Positions 49,971-62,231 of a stretch of DNA of 64,000 nucleotides are shown in pieces. The DNA comes from Melastoma dodecandrum. Taxonomy: Eukaryota; Streptophyta; Magnoliopsida; Myrtales; Melastomataceae. The DNA lies in assembly GCA_029817715.1 (NCBI GenBank), contig JARUPY010000605.1:1364001-1428000 (forward strand), given 5' to 3'. The position numbers and the translations under genes are program-made. Positions within the stretch are counted from its first letter, which is position 1, and every line of letters starts with the position of its first letter. The notes under the pieces were generated by a model that saw nothing but the letters and a program-made list of their open reading frames with translations, did not search any database and had not been told where the DNA came from.

Positions 49971-52900
49971 GGGTTTGCTGGAAAGCTTTCTGTGTGATTG
50001 CTAGTACAGAACTCTGTTGCCGTACCTAAGGATCATAACAACGTGTTGCTGAAAGTTTTACGTTAAGCACAACAAGGTGCTGCTGAGTTATAAAAAATCA
50101 TATTTGAGCAAAAATGTTGATGCTCTTAACTGATGATCATTAGACCGAACGTCCCCCGCTCTTTGCAGGATAACACTTCTCATATTGGAAATTGAGAAAG
50201 GAGTTGTTCATTGGAGCGAAAGAAACCGATTGCTGCAGATTATAATGGAAGGAGACCTTAGGGTTCCTCCACTCAATCCCAGCGATATTCGACACTAAAT
50301 CAAAAGAAAGAGAACCATTTCTCTCAACACTAAAGCAAGGCACTTCTTAGTGTGCTCTCTTGCTGAAAATAAATTTAATCGCGTCTCCACTTGTAAGATT
50401 GCGAAAGAAATGTGGGATAAACTTGCTTTAATCTATGATGGAATAGAACAAGTCAAAGAATCCAAAGTGAATGTATTAGTAACTCAATATGAAGCATGCA
50501 AAATGAAAAAGGATGAGTTGATAAATCAAATGTTTGATAGACTCACCGAAATCACCAATGCCATGGAATCTCTTGGCAAAACCATTTCTAATTCTGAGTT
50601 GGTCAGAAAAATACTTCGCTCTTTGCCTAAGTCTTGGGAAGCCAAGAAAACGGCAATTGAAGAAGCAAAGGACTTAACGAGCTTAGGTCTTCAACAGCTA
50701 CTTGGTTCTCTTGTCGCTTATGAGAATGTGAACAAGTTCGCTGAAGAAAAGCAATCCAATGCTATTGCATTTAAAGAAAGTGTTGATACTTCTGCTGAAT
50801 CTGAGGATGAATCATCATCTGATTCCGAGGATGAAATCTCCTTAATGGCTAGGAAATTTAAGAAGTATCTTCCCAAACTCGTTTCAAGGGAAAGCGAGAT
50901 GCTAAAAAGAAAAATACAAAACCGCACCAAAGCAAATGTGGTGTGTGTTATAAGTGTAACAAACCCGATCATATACGGCCAGATTGCCCATTATTAAATG
51001 AGAAGGGTAAACCTTCAAAAAACAAGAAAAATGCCATGATGGCATCTTGGAGTGATAGTGATGAGGAATTAGATCGGAACGGCGTGACATCAAACATCTG
51101 TTGTATGGCACAAACTGATGTTGAAACTGAGAAGGTAAATGTTTTCTCTCCCTCTGATCTATCTACTGAAGATATTAAGAATCTTTTCTCAGAACTTTAT
51201 GGCAAACTTGAGTTATTGACCACAAACAATAAGGCTATCAAGAAAGAGAATAAACTCTTGAGTGCTGAGAACGCTTCTCTTAAGGAAGAGTTATCAACAA
51301 AAGCTAAGAATGCGGTAAAACAACTTTCTCAATCTAAATCAAAGATTGAGGAACTCCAACAGCAACTCAGTGCTATGCACAACAAAACTAATTTATGGGT
51401 ACATGAGATGCATGATTCTGGAAATGAGAAACATTCACATCATGGGAAATATGCTTCTCCTCATGTCAGGAATGGTGATTCTCATTATATTATTCAAAGG
51501 CTACCTAGGCTTTGCTATTATTGTAGAAAGCCGTATCATTTTATTAAAAATTGCCATATCAGGCGAAATGATATGTATGACATTATTTCTAAAGTTGATG
51601 CTTCTATTTTTAAATGAAAGCAACGACTTACTTAAGTTCTTTCTCTATTTTCAGGGATGCTTCAAGTCCATTGCTAAGGACCATGTATGGTACCTAGACA
51701 GTGGTTGCTCGAGGCACATGACAGGAGACATCTCCTTTTTCACCACTCTGACTTTACAAGATGGTGGTTCTGTCACTTTTGGTGTCAACGGAAAAAGAAT
51801 TACGATAGAGATAGGATCCATCTGTTGTTCTGATTCCCTATTGATTGAAGGAGTCCTTTATGTCAAAGGCCTCCAGCACAATTTGATTAGTATAAATCAA
51901 TTGTGCGACAAGGGCTATCATGTTGCCTTTAATGAGAAAACATGTATTGTTTCACGGGATGATGTTACGTGTTTCACTGGTAAACGCAAGAAAAACATCT
52001 ATATCCTGTCTTTTTAAGAATATCACCGCTGGAGAAAATTGTCTTAAGCTCATTAAGGACGAAGCTAATCTATGGCATAGAAGGTTGGGACATGCAAACT
52101 ATGACTTGCTGTCCAAACTAGCCAGAAAGGATGCTATTAAGGGATTACCTAAAATCAAGTTTGACAATGACAAGATATGTAAAGCTTGTGTAATTGGCAA
52201 ACAAAAAAGGTGTCCTTTAAAAGCAAAAATATGGTTTCAAGTAAGAAGCCACTTGAATTGCTTCATATGGACTTGTTTGGTCCAACAAGGACTCAGAGTC
52301 TAGGAGGTAAACGATATGGATTAGTTGTCGTTGACAACTTCTCCAGATTCACTTTGGTCAAGTTCTTAGCCCACAAAAGTGATACGTTTACAACCTTCGA
52401 AACTCTAGTTAAACAACTTCAAAATGAGAAATGTGGTTCTCTACGAAGTATTAGAACAGATCATGGTATTGAATTTGAGAACCACGACTTTACTTATTTT
52501 TGTGAGAAGTATGGTATTAATTGTAATTTCTCAGCTCCATATACTCCACAACAAAATCAAGTCGTAAAGCGAAAGAACAGAACCTTACAGGACATGGCGA
52601 GAACCATGATGCTGGAAAATGAGGTAGCTAAGAACCTCTGGGCTGAAGCTATAAGCACAGCCTGTTACATCTCAAACCGAGTGCACTTAAGGCATTCTAT
52701 AGGCAAAACTTCTTATGAATTATATAAAGGGAGAAAGCCAAATATTTCATACTTCCATCCATTTGGAACATTCTAAGACCCATAAGAGATTGTCGAAAAA
52801 TTTGATGCTCGTTCTGATGAGGGTATCTTCTTAGGATATTCTCTCACCAGCAAAGTATATAGAGTTTTCAATAAGAGAACTCTTGTTGTTGAAGAATCAA

Positions 52901-53268
52901 TCAATGTTAAAATTGATGATTCACAAACTGAGGAGGAAGCTGCTGTTGCAAAAGCATCAAGATCCTCAAAACCAGATTCAATTGGAGAATTACAGCAGAC
53001 GCCTGCTGAAAGTGATCTAAATGAAAATTCTACTGCAAATATAGAAAACAATCCTGACGTCTTACAGGATGAACAAATAAGGGATCGTGTTCCCTCCTTA
53101 TATAAGAAAAGACGTCCTATTGACCAAGTCATTGGATCATTGCACACTGGAGTGCGAACTCAAAATACAGCAAATCTGTTCTGTGAACACTCTGCTTTTA
53201 TCTCTCAAAAGGAACCTCAAGGCATTGATGATGCGCTTGATGATCCAAACTGGATCCTCGCAATGCAA

Positions 53269-53352
53269 GAGGAACTAAATCAGTTTGAGAGGAATAATGT
53301 CTGGTGTTTAGAGGAACTAAATCAGTTTGAGAGGAATAATGTCTGGTGTTTA
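53269..53352 (+). repeat. Perfect 42-bp tandem duplication in the reverse transcriptase region
   Basis: The unit at 53269-53310 is repeated exactly at 53311-53352. It is in frame, duplicating 14 residues (starting EELNQFERNN). Confidence 0.95.
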
Positions 53353-53772
53353 GTACCTAGACCAAATGATCGTTCCATTATTGGAACAAGATGGGTTTAT
53401 CGTAAGAAACTCAATGAGTCTGGAAATGTTGTGAGAAACAAAGCTAGACTTGTAGCAAAAGGTTACTCTTAAGAAGAGGGTATCGATTATGATGAGACAT
53501 TCGCTCATGTGGCACGTCTTGAGGCAATACGTCTACTTTTAGCGTATGCTTGCTATAATAACTTCAAGTTATTTCAAATGGATGTGAAAAGCGCATTCCT
53601 TAATGGTGATCTAAAAGAGGAAGTGTATGTTGAAAACCTCCTGGATTCACCGATCTAAAATTTTCGTAATCATATTTATAAGCTATCTAAAGCCTTGTAT
53701 GGGCTTAAGCAAGCACCAAGAGCATGGTACGAAAAGCTTAGCCCTTTTCTCATTAAGAAAGGCTATAAGCGA

Positions 53773-56700
53773 TGTAATACCTCAAATAAGCTATGAATCG
53801 CGACTAAAAAAAGAGGCACAGTACATTGTTTATTCTAATTATCGCCGCCCTCAGTCAACAAGGTTAGGAACTCCTACGATCCTCAAGTGACTCGAAAAGT
53901 CAACATTCACAACGGTCAAATCAACTACAATTACAAAGAAAATGAATGACCTTTCAAAGATTATACAATCGAGAAATGACCCTAACTAGTGGTGAAAGTG
54001 AAAGCCGGTTTGGCAGAAGGCTTCTGGCTTGCTCCGGACAGCTTGCTTAGCTTTCGATTCGGTATGAGGTTCGACAATGATGGGTATCACCAACATGCAA
54101 TCTCTCACCGAAGAATACTTCCACCCGCTTTGCTGTCTGTTGGCATACGCACCCTTGCTGCAAGCCATGACGACTACCTGGTTACGGGATCAAATTCGAA
54201 GCCACTTGCTGAATCAAATAAAGCACCAGCGGAAGATATTAGAGAAATACCTGTACATTGCGGACGATCCTCTTGTTCTCTGCAACTTGCATAGCTCTCT
54301 GGTTCTGCATCGTCAATCACAGGGGGGCATCGACAACAAAATTGCTTGAATTTGCCACCCCATGCAATAAATTCTCAGGCTCTGAATTATCAGAACATAA
54401 CATCAGCATATGTTGAAAACCAGCGACGTTAGGAAACTCAGGCATCAACAAACAAGTTCAACAACAATATGGGTGCCTGCTGCCACATTTTCAAATGACT
54501 TTCAGCGAAGCCAACAGAAGATACAGCCGCAGAATGGACAAACTTCCATAATCCAACATAAACTGTCACAGCAGTGGCTAAAGCAAATGCCAGGATTTTC
54601 TGAACCAGCTTACCTTCCTTTCGTCTTCGACAACGAAGTCGACCGAGAGCCCAAGGCGCTCCCAACCTTGACGACATTCCCGCCGTTGGAACCTCAGCCA
54701 GCAATTCAGCCCATGGCAGCTCACGTCAGCCGCAACCATTCCAGCAAAATCAACAACCAAGCTACGTAACCATCTCGTCAGCCACATCAACAACAAAGTC
54801 CGGTGTCTGAACAATAGCATTTACCTGGTTGGCCAGCATGCGCCTCCGTCTCAGCTCAGCCAACAGTTCAGCCCGTGACAGTTCCACATCAGCAGCAATC
54901 AAATGGCCTCCTGTTCCAGACGTCAAAAAGAAGAAGAACAGAACAAACCTAGCAAATACATCTTATATTACAGGCCTCTGGAAGCCATATACTCTGCTGG
55001 TCATAGGCCCATGGTGCAATCCAAAATTCGAACCTAAAGAGAAACCCAAGGAAGAAATAAAACTAATCCAACCCACAAGGAACCAAAGAAAGAAGGCTTG
55101 AGCAAACACAAGTCCTCAAATTTCAACCCATCCCCAAAACTAAGCCAAACCCAGCCCGACCAATCCAAAGAAGAGAGCCAACCAAGCCCAAACCCAAATA
55201 GGAATTAAAGCCCCAACCCACTTCTCCCCGACAAAATCTTACCAAGGACGATCCTCCCTTCACCTCTGACTAATTCAGGCTAAACCCCCCAGCCACCGGT
55301 TTCCATCTGCAGAAAAGAGGATTTCGACGACGTCCAAGGACGATCGTGTCTCCAAACGGTTTTAATTCTCCCAACTAAAGTCAAACTAGATTCCAACTGA
55401 ATGAGGGGAGGATTGAAACAAGATTCAGAGGAACCTCACACCAAAGAGACGTTTAACCAGATTGAAGAAATCAGAAGGATTGAAAAGAAAAACAAACTAG
55501 CTAGTTGGCGGGGTCGAGGCAAAGATAAATGGCAGAAGAAGACTCTTCATTCAGGGGGATCATTTTTTTTTCATTCTGGAAAAGAAAGGGCCACCAATAT
55601 CACTTCTATTCTCCAACGTCTCTGACCAAGCCTCCGCATCCCGTCGACCTCCATTTGCCGTGACCTCCCAACATCTACAAACAAGGTAAGAAGAAGAGGC
55701 CAACGTCAAAATGGAATCCCTCGATGCCCAACCCAAATGGAGCGCGCCACGACAGCGGCGTGGAGGATCAAGCTACAAGCGGTTTCAACTTCGCTGGATA
55801 CCTCAGCAGGAATACACCGGAACTCTAGTCGCGGTGGACTTCGGCTCTCTGGACACACCAGCAGCAACTGACTTCCCTTCTCAGCAGCAGTGATGGAGAC
55901 AAATCTCCTCCGATAGACGCCTCAGTCGGCTCCAACTGTCTTCTGTTAGCGAAGAATAGCCTCCAGGCTCCTCGTAAGGAGCCCTCTTGTCGTTTTGATC
56001 TCTTCTTCTTCATGTACAGATATACGCTTTGAAGACAGGGATGTTCTGTTCTCTTCGGCGGCACTAACATCTCTGCAGCAGCAATCCTGCCTGCACCAGT
56101 CTTCTCGCCGCAATGAACCAGTCCCCTGCAGCCATACCTGCCTACCCTGCAGCTTCGACGAATGAGAAAGCTCCCCGGCGAACCTACAACAAGCCCAGGT
56201 GGCCACGACCGGCGGGAACTCGGATTCTCATCTGAAATCCCGAGCAACACCGACATCCTCTCCCTGGACACCCTCGGATTCCGTCACGTCAGGCCCAGCA
56301 AACCCCACTCCGGCGACCAGTTCACAGCAACCACCGTTCAGCCATAGCCAGCGGAAATGGCCAGAGCTGCTCCCCGACGCTCCCTGGTGACCCCTGGCGC
56401 TCCCCGACCAAGTCTGTCCCCGGCGGTCACCCGTTCCCTCCAGCCAAGCCAGCGAGCCCTCCCTCCGACCTCCCCCAGTAGCCAGCAGAAGCGGACCCTC
56501 CCTCCGACCTCCCCCAGTAGCCAGCAGAAGCGGACCCTCCTCCTCCCTATGTCTCCAGAGTGACGGCAGCGACTGATGGTCTCCAGCACACCCCAGCCGG
56601 TCCCCATCCTTCAGATCTGGTGACGAAGACCCGCCTCCCTCCTCTGGTAAACTCCGGCGCCATCCCGAGTCAAGACTTCAAGGACGCCGCGCCAGCTCGC

Positions 56701-58536
56701 TGACCGGCCGACCAGCACCATCCTCGCACAACAAGCCCGACGACGGCAACCCAGGGCAGCCCCGCCTCCACCAACCTCCCGTGGCTGCAGATTCCATAAT
56801 CGGCAGCAAGACTCCTTCCCAGCCCAGATCCGATGACGCCACCCACTTCGAGCCCAGACCCGGTCAGATCCGACCCAGTAATCGGCGGTTACAGCGAGCC
56901 CTCTTCCCGGCGTCTGGAGTTTGGCGATGGCAGCTTCCCCTTTCTCGAAACCCAGGTCTACACCACGGCGCCTCCGGACCCCGGCTCCTCTTCGCCCGCC
57001 TCCGGATCTGGTGGCCACAGCCTGTCCCCGGCGGCGACGAACCAGCAACCTTCCTCTCCGGCGCTTCCTGAAGTCTCCCCCAACCCAGATCCGGTTCGGC
57101 CAAAACCCATGACGGACCTCCGTCCTCATCCCGACGCCTTGGAGACCCAGCCCGCGACCAAGCACCCCGGACAGACCAGAGCACTCCCGGGCGAATCCAT
57201 AGCAGATCCGAGCGGCTACGACTGGCGGAAGCCCCAATCTTCAGCAGATCTAGAACTCAAGGCGGGTCTTCTCCTCCAGCGACGTCCCTGGTAGCCTCGG
57301 AGGTCTCCATCCTCGGCAACAAGACCCTCCCACTCACCCCGAGCTCTGCCGCTATCGTCGTCCGCTTCGCTTTTCGTGTGGGCTGATTTCGACCACAGCA
57401 TCCCGAGGGCTTCTGACGTCTCCAAAGAAGAAAGGAGGTTAATCCAGCTCAACAAAAAGGAAATGGGCTTCTTGTTACGGGCTAGGAACGTCGGCCTCCC
57501 CTAGGAAAATCTCTCAGATATGTTCGACCATTTACATCAAGTGGACGTCCTTGGTCAAACGGTAGGACAAGCCTTACTCTTCTCAATTTATCGAATTTTC
57601 ATCCGAATTCGATGATACTGACCACTTATTTATTTTTCTTCACATGTACATCGAGTTATTAATCTCGGAAGGTCAACCCCATAATTTCGAAGATTAACTC
57701 GGAGGCGCGTGTATCAAACCGCGTGGATCTACCCCGGCCTAAAAACCGTGGGCTCGAAGGCTTTAAGCGGCCCCAACCTCCAATCAAAGGTACAAAGGGG
57801 AGGTGCGGGCCTCCCCGAATTTTAAAGCCCACTTGTAACGGATTGCGGGCCCAAGTGTATAGCCCCGCAATCACCGCCCTTCCCCGCCTTTTTTATCTAA
57901 ATACTTGCTTGCGATTGTACGCTTGTTTAGGCTTTAGGTTTGATGTCGCATGCTTGGTTTTAATCAAACAAACCTAAATTTGGGTACAACGCCCGTTAAA
58001 ACGTCGATAAGAGTCCGGCCTACTCCGGATCGGGCCCAACACCCGTCAATCAAAAGTTAAATTTTTTGGACAAATCGCCACCCTTTTTCGCATGTCGTAG
58101 AATATAAAGGTTAGTAAATATGAATCCCCGAATCCAAACTCTGATTTTTTCCGACTTAAAATCATACTCTTTTTTAAAGTCGGTGGCGACTCCGAACAAG
58201 TTTTCCAAAGATAAAACTAAACACCACACCCTTTTTCGGAGCCATTTAGGATGAGGTGATGGCAGACCAAGCCGCTCCTTGAGCCTTCCCCAAAATTCGC
58301 GAGCGCGGTCTTAACGCAGCTTTTCGCTCGCCACCTTCAGGGAACTGGAGATGGTTGGCGAAACGCCCCGCAGACCCGTTCGCGAATCAAAGGAAGGCCC
58401 AACCCCGGGTCCCATTCCGCAGCGTCCGGCGTTCGAGCCGTAACGTCGACCAGACTGGGCCTCAGGGGGTGCGGGCCCGGATCCTCGGGTTGCCAGAACA
58501 GCCATCGCGCGTGCTAGGCCAGAGGGCGCGCGTACA
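53773..58536. mobile_element. 4.76-kb LTR-type insertion, probable giant solo LTR
   Basis: The host reverse transcriptase stops at 53772 and resumes at 58537. The insert starts TGTAATACC and ends GTACA, and is flanked by AGCGA (53768-53772) and AGCGT (58537-58541), a 5-bp duplication with one change. I find no gag-pol domain and no repeated ends inside, so a solo LTR or a large non-coding LTR derivative is more likely than a full element. The interior has a GC-rich part (about 55600-57300) and near 58183 a GTGGCGACTCC motif that I recall from the 3' part of Tat/Ogre Gypsy LTRs. Long open frames on both strands in the GC-rich part look like composition effects. Confidence 0.65.
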
Positions 58537-59852
58537 AGCGTGGAAAAATAGATACAACCCTGTTTCCTAAGAAACAGGATGCTGATATTTTAGTCGCTCA
58601 AATATATATTGACGACATTATATTTGGTTCAACTAATGAACAACTATGTACTGAATTCTCTAATCTAATTAAAGGAGAATTTGAAATGAGTCTCATGGGA
58701 GAACTAACCTTCTTCTTTGGACTCCAAATCAAATAAACTACAGATGGAATTTTTATCCATCAAAAAAAGTATGGCAAACAGTTGCTCAAGAAATTTGATC
58801 TTGAGAATGTTAAACCTTTATCAACTCCTATTGGTAGTGAAGTTGATTCCAAACTATACAGAAGCATGATAGGGTCATTACTCTATCTTACTGCTTCAAG
58901 ACCTGATTTCATGTTTAGCGCGTGCTTATATGCTAGATATTAGTCTACTCCAAAAGAATCACATCTAGTTGTAGTCAAGAGGATCTTTCGATACCTCGCA
59001 GGAACTGTCAGTTTAGGTCTATGGTATCCGAGAGGATCGTTGCTGGATCCCGTGGGATATTTAGATGATGATTATGTGGGATGTCGCATTGATAGAAGAG
59101 TACATCTGGTACTTATCAATTACTAGGAAATATGTTAATTTCCTGGTTCTCTAAAAAGCGAACATGAGTTGCTTTATCTACAGCAGAGGCTGAATATGTC
59201 GCAGCAGCCAGTTGTTGTGCTCAATTAGTTTGGATGCGACAGCAACTTGAAAATTATGATCTTCACTTTGATGGCATTCCAATAATGTGTGACAACACAA
59301 GTGCAATTAATTTATCATGAAATCCCGTCTATCACTCAAGATTTAAGCATATTGAGTTGAGACGCCATTTCCTACGTGACAATGTACAAATCGACAACGT
59401 AGACATTCAGTATATAAATACTGAGCAACAACTTGCTGATATTTTTACCAAACCACTCGATAAAGAGAGGTTTATTACTTTACGAAGTGAGTTAGGCATT
59501 TGCAATCCTAACGCCTAGCATGAAATCTATTCGTGCATTTTATTTTTTCTCCATGCACAGAATATTTTATTGCCAAAAATGAATGATTCATACTGAAGAA
59601 GTGCTCGCCGTTGTCGAGGATCTACCGTGTGATGATTGAGATGTACTCTCCTTTATGTGGTTTCGCCTACTAAGAACTATCTTTCACCTCTTTTTGATAT
59701 GATGACAAGGGGGAGAAGAATAAGTTGAGGGGGAGCTTTAGCTCTCTGAACAAAGTAAGCAATTTGTTGCTTACTCTTAAGGGGAGTTGAGTTTGTATTT
59801 CAAGCTCTACGATATAAGTTTGTATTTCAAGCTTCGTGTTTTGTCATCATCA

Positions 59853-59865
59853 AAAGGGGGGAGAT
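59853..59865 (+). other. Polypurine tract before the 3' LTR
   Basis: AAAAGGGGGGAGA-type tract directly upstream of the 3' LTR, used to prime plus-strand DNA synthesis. Similar G-runs lie at about 59708, 59727 and 59780. Confidence 0.8.
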
Positions 59866-62231
59866 TGTTAACCTTAGTTTTGATGATGAGCTTGAGAAGC
59901 TATGTTATAAATTCGTAGTAATGTGTTGCTGTAACACTTCGCTTATCTTTAGTAATGAGCTTCAGCGAAGTGTTGCTGAGCCTGAGCTATACGTTGCTAA
60001 ATTACAGTAAGTCGTTACTGTTTTGCTACGCTTGCTCACTGAAAATTTGGAAATAATACTTCCGTTTGTAATATATTTCGGATTATCTCGGAATATATTT
60101 AAAACAAATATTTAGATGTCTAAATACATCGGATCCTTTTATTAGGCAACTCAAAATCAGAATATTGTCTTTTCAATTAAAGATTTGGAAACAATATATA
60201 AGGGAAGGTACCGTTCCCACGAAGTTTCTTCCATAGAAATCTGACAAGGCTCTCAGATATTATTCTAACAATAAATCACACTATGATGACGTGTGCGTAA
60301 GAAATGTGTTGTTGTACTCTTTGAGAAGTATGTCGCTACACTTGAGAAGTATGTTGCTACACTATAGCAAAGTTGTACTGCATTACTGCGCTACAATTAC
60401 CTAAATGAAGGAATAATTATTATTCCAACTTGTTTATTGTAATTTTATCATATTTAGTGATTAATTACATTATCTGATTCAAACAATCACGTATGAGGAT
60501 CAGATTGCCACATTTGAAGAAAGATTTGGAAATATAATCTTTATTTTTAGCAATATCTTATTTCATATCTTATCTCAAGGGTCATTAAGGAATCTACTTA
60601 TTCTGGTTTCATCATGGCCAATGATTGAAACAACAAATCAGATAGTGATCTGATAATGATTGGATTGATTCATAGCATAAGGAAAGCTGATAATGATTTC
60701 CTTCCTTCTTGGTCATTATGACTGTTGAGCAGCTGTTCGTTGTCCGTGACTACAACTTGCTGAAGGCTGATATTTGGGAAACGAATTATTTGATTCACTC
60801 CCTATTAAAACCAGACGACACTCATACATCAACAACTAATCTGTGTGGTCTGAGTGGTTGTCCAAAGCCTGTGTGATCTGGTGAACCTTTGAAGATCGAC
60901 GGAGAATGGAAGGTGCTAAGTGATCGCGTGGTTCTTATCTCTTACAATCTGCATTTGAGTGTGTCAAGGGCTGAGTGTGACCTTGATCGTCGAGAGAGGG
61001 ACTGTGTCCTCGGACGAACGGCTGGCGAATCGTCTAAGGAAAGCTAAGTAAATACCTGTGGTGATTGCAGTAACCAGTTGCTGAGCCATCGGCAAGAAGC
61101 CGTTCTTGTTGTGTCTTTTCGCAGGGAAGTCTTGAACCGACGGAGTTTGACCAGTGAGACAAGCACTTGCGGGTGCGCACCAGAAGTCTCGTGCCTGCAG
61201 GGTAGAGCAGGAGTCGGGATGTCGCCGGAGTGGAAAGAGGTCCTCCCGAGCACAGGGGTGCTGTGCAGAAGTCTCGACCTCCTGATATAAAGAGACAGTA
61301 GAGCAGGTTGTGTGGAAGCCGCCAAAGCTGAAAATTCCACCCTAGGCACTGGGTGTGTAGTGCAGTGAGTCATGGCTGCGGTAACTGTGCACGTCCGAAC
61401 TGAGTGTAGGACGGATACCGCGACTTCGCTGTGTGAGAAGTCAGGTTCTACTGTGTAAGGAACCAATCTCCGTTCTGTTTCTTTTCTGCTCTAAGTGACT
61501 GGCTTTGTGGTTGTCTCTTGAGTACCTACAGGTTCATCTTGAGAAGAGACAGAAACTGTGTGGAAATCCTCTGCTGAGCTATTAAGTGCTGAAGCATTCC
61601 TCTGCTGTGAAACAGAAACGGGCTGCTCTCAGAGAAGTCGTTCTTCACTGTAAGGAATCATTTGTGAGGATTTATACTTTAACATAACGTTGTCTTTGAG
61701 CTTTGATAGACAGGCTGGATTTATACTTTAACATAACGTTGTCTTTGAGCTTTGATAGACAGGCTTACGCCTAAGCGACAACGTGCTGTGTGGAAATCCT
61801 TTGAGCAATCAACTTCTGAGTGTGAGCATCATTCTGCTAGAAACGAGAAGACGTCCATTCTGTGAGGAGCTTATCGTTGCCCAGGAGTGATCTACTTTTG
61901 TAAAGGATTCTAGATCTCACTTTGTGAGAAACCGAAAGCCTAGTGCAAAGGCTCTTTGTACCCATTATATTATATAGTGGAATCACATCTACGGTGGAAA
62001 GTAGACGTATGTCGACTAAACCGAACCACTATAAACTATTGTGTCCATTACGATCGCGCAAACACTCGTACGAAAACCTACTCGATCAAATCGTAACGGT
62101 TACAGCGAAGCAGATTTCATTCTAAGAAACGCTCTGCTGTGATACAGTACGCTTCCGCTTACATTGAGAAAGGGCGAAAAAGTTACAATCACTAATTCAC
62201 CCCCCTTTTAGTGCACCTGAACGATCCAACA
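59866..62231 (+). repeat. 3' LTR of the Sirevirus-like element, 2.37 kb
   Basis: The longest copy of this LTR family in the window, running from TGTTAACCTTAG to GATCCAACA. It contains a private 49-bp duplication at 61668-61765. Confidence 0.88.
61668..61765 (+). repeat. 49-bp tandem duplication in the 3' LTR
   Basis: Units 61668-61716 and 61717-61765 are identical or nearly so. The 5' LTR has a single copy at the matching place, so the duplication arose after insertion. Confidence 0.9.

Larger units (their letters stand above)
50350..59518 (+). pseudogene. Broken Sirevirus-like gag-pol coding region, interrupted by an insertion
   Basis: Gag runs from about 50350, with CYKCNKPDHIRPDCP near 50943 and a second knuckle CYYCRKPYHFIKNC near 51520. 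Protease has WYLDSGCSRHMTG at 51690. The pre-integrase block LWHRRLGHANYD lies at about 52070, and the integrase core with HMDLFGP, RTDHGIEFE and NQVVKRKN at 52258-52590. In the last motif the catalytic Glu expected before RKN is Lys (codon 52567-52569). Reverse transcriptase starts near 53235 and resumes after the inserted LTR at 58542, with YIDDI at about 58602; RNase H ends at 59518. Stops and frame shifts occur at 52017, 52774, 53470, 53656, 58735 and elsewhere. It is defective. Confidence 0.85.
48788..62231 (+). mobile_element. Sirevirus-like Ty1/Copia retrotransposon with unequal LTRs
   Basis: LTRs 48788-49956 and 59866-62231 share TGTTAACC...AACA ends. A primer-binding site follows the 5' LTR, and several GGGGGA polypurine tracts (near 59708, 59727, 59780 and 59853) precede the 3' LTR, a feature known from Sireviruses, together with long LTRs and a gag with two knuckles. 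Coding order is gag, protease, integrase, reverse transcriptase, RNase H. The 4.76-kb insertion at 53773-58536 sits in reverse transcriptase. No target duplication matches (GAGAA versus GTTGG), and a polypurine-like fragment lies just outside the 5' LTR. Confidence 0.87.

Noticed and set aside
56611..57294. Long open frames on both strands of the GC-rich block
   Set aside because: GC-rich DNA has few stops by chance; the products are low-complexity and the block lies inside the LTR-type insertion.
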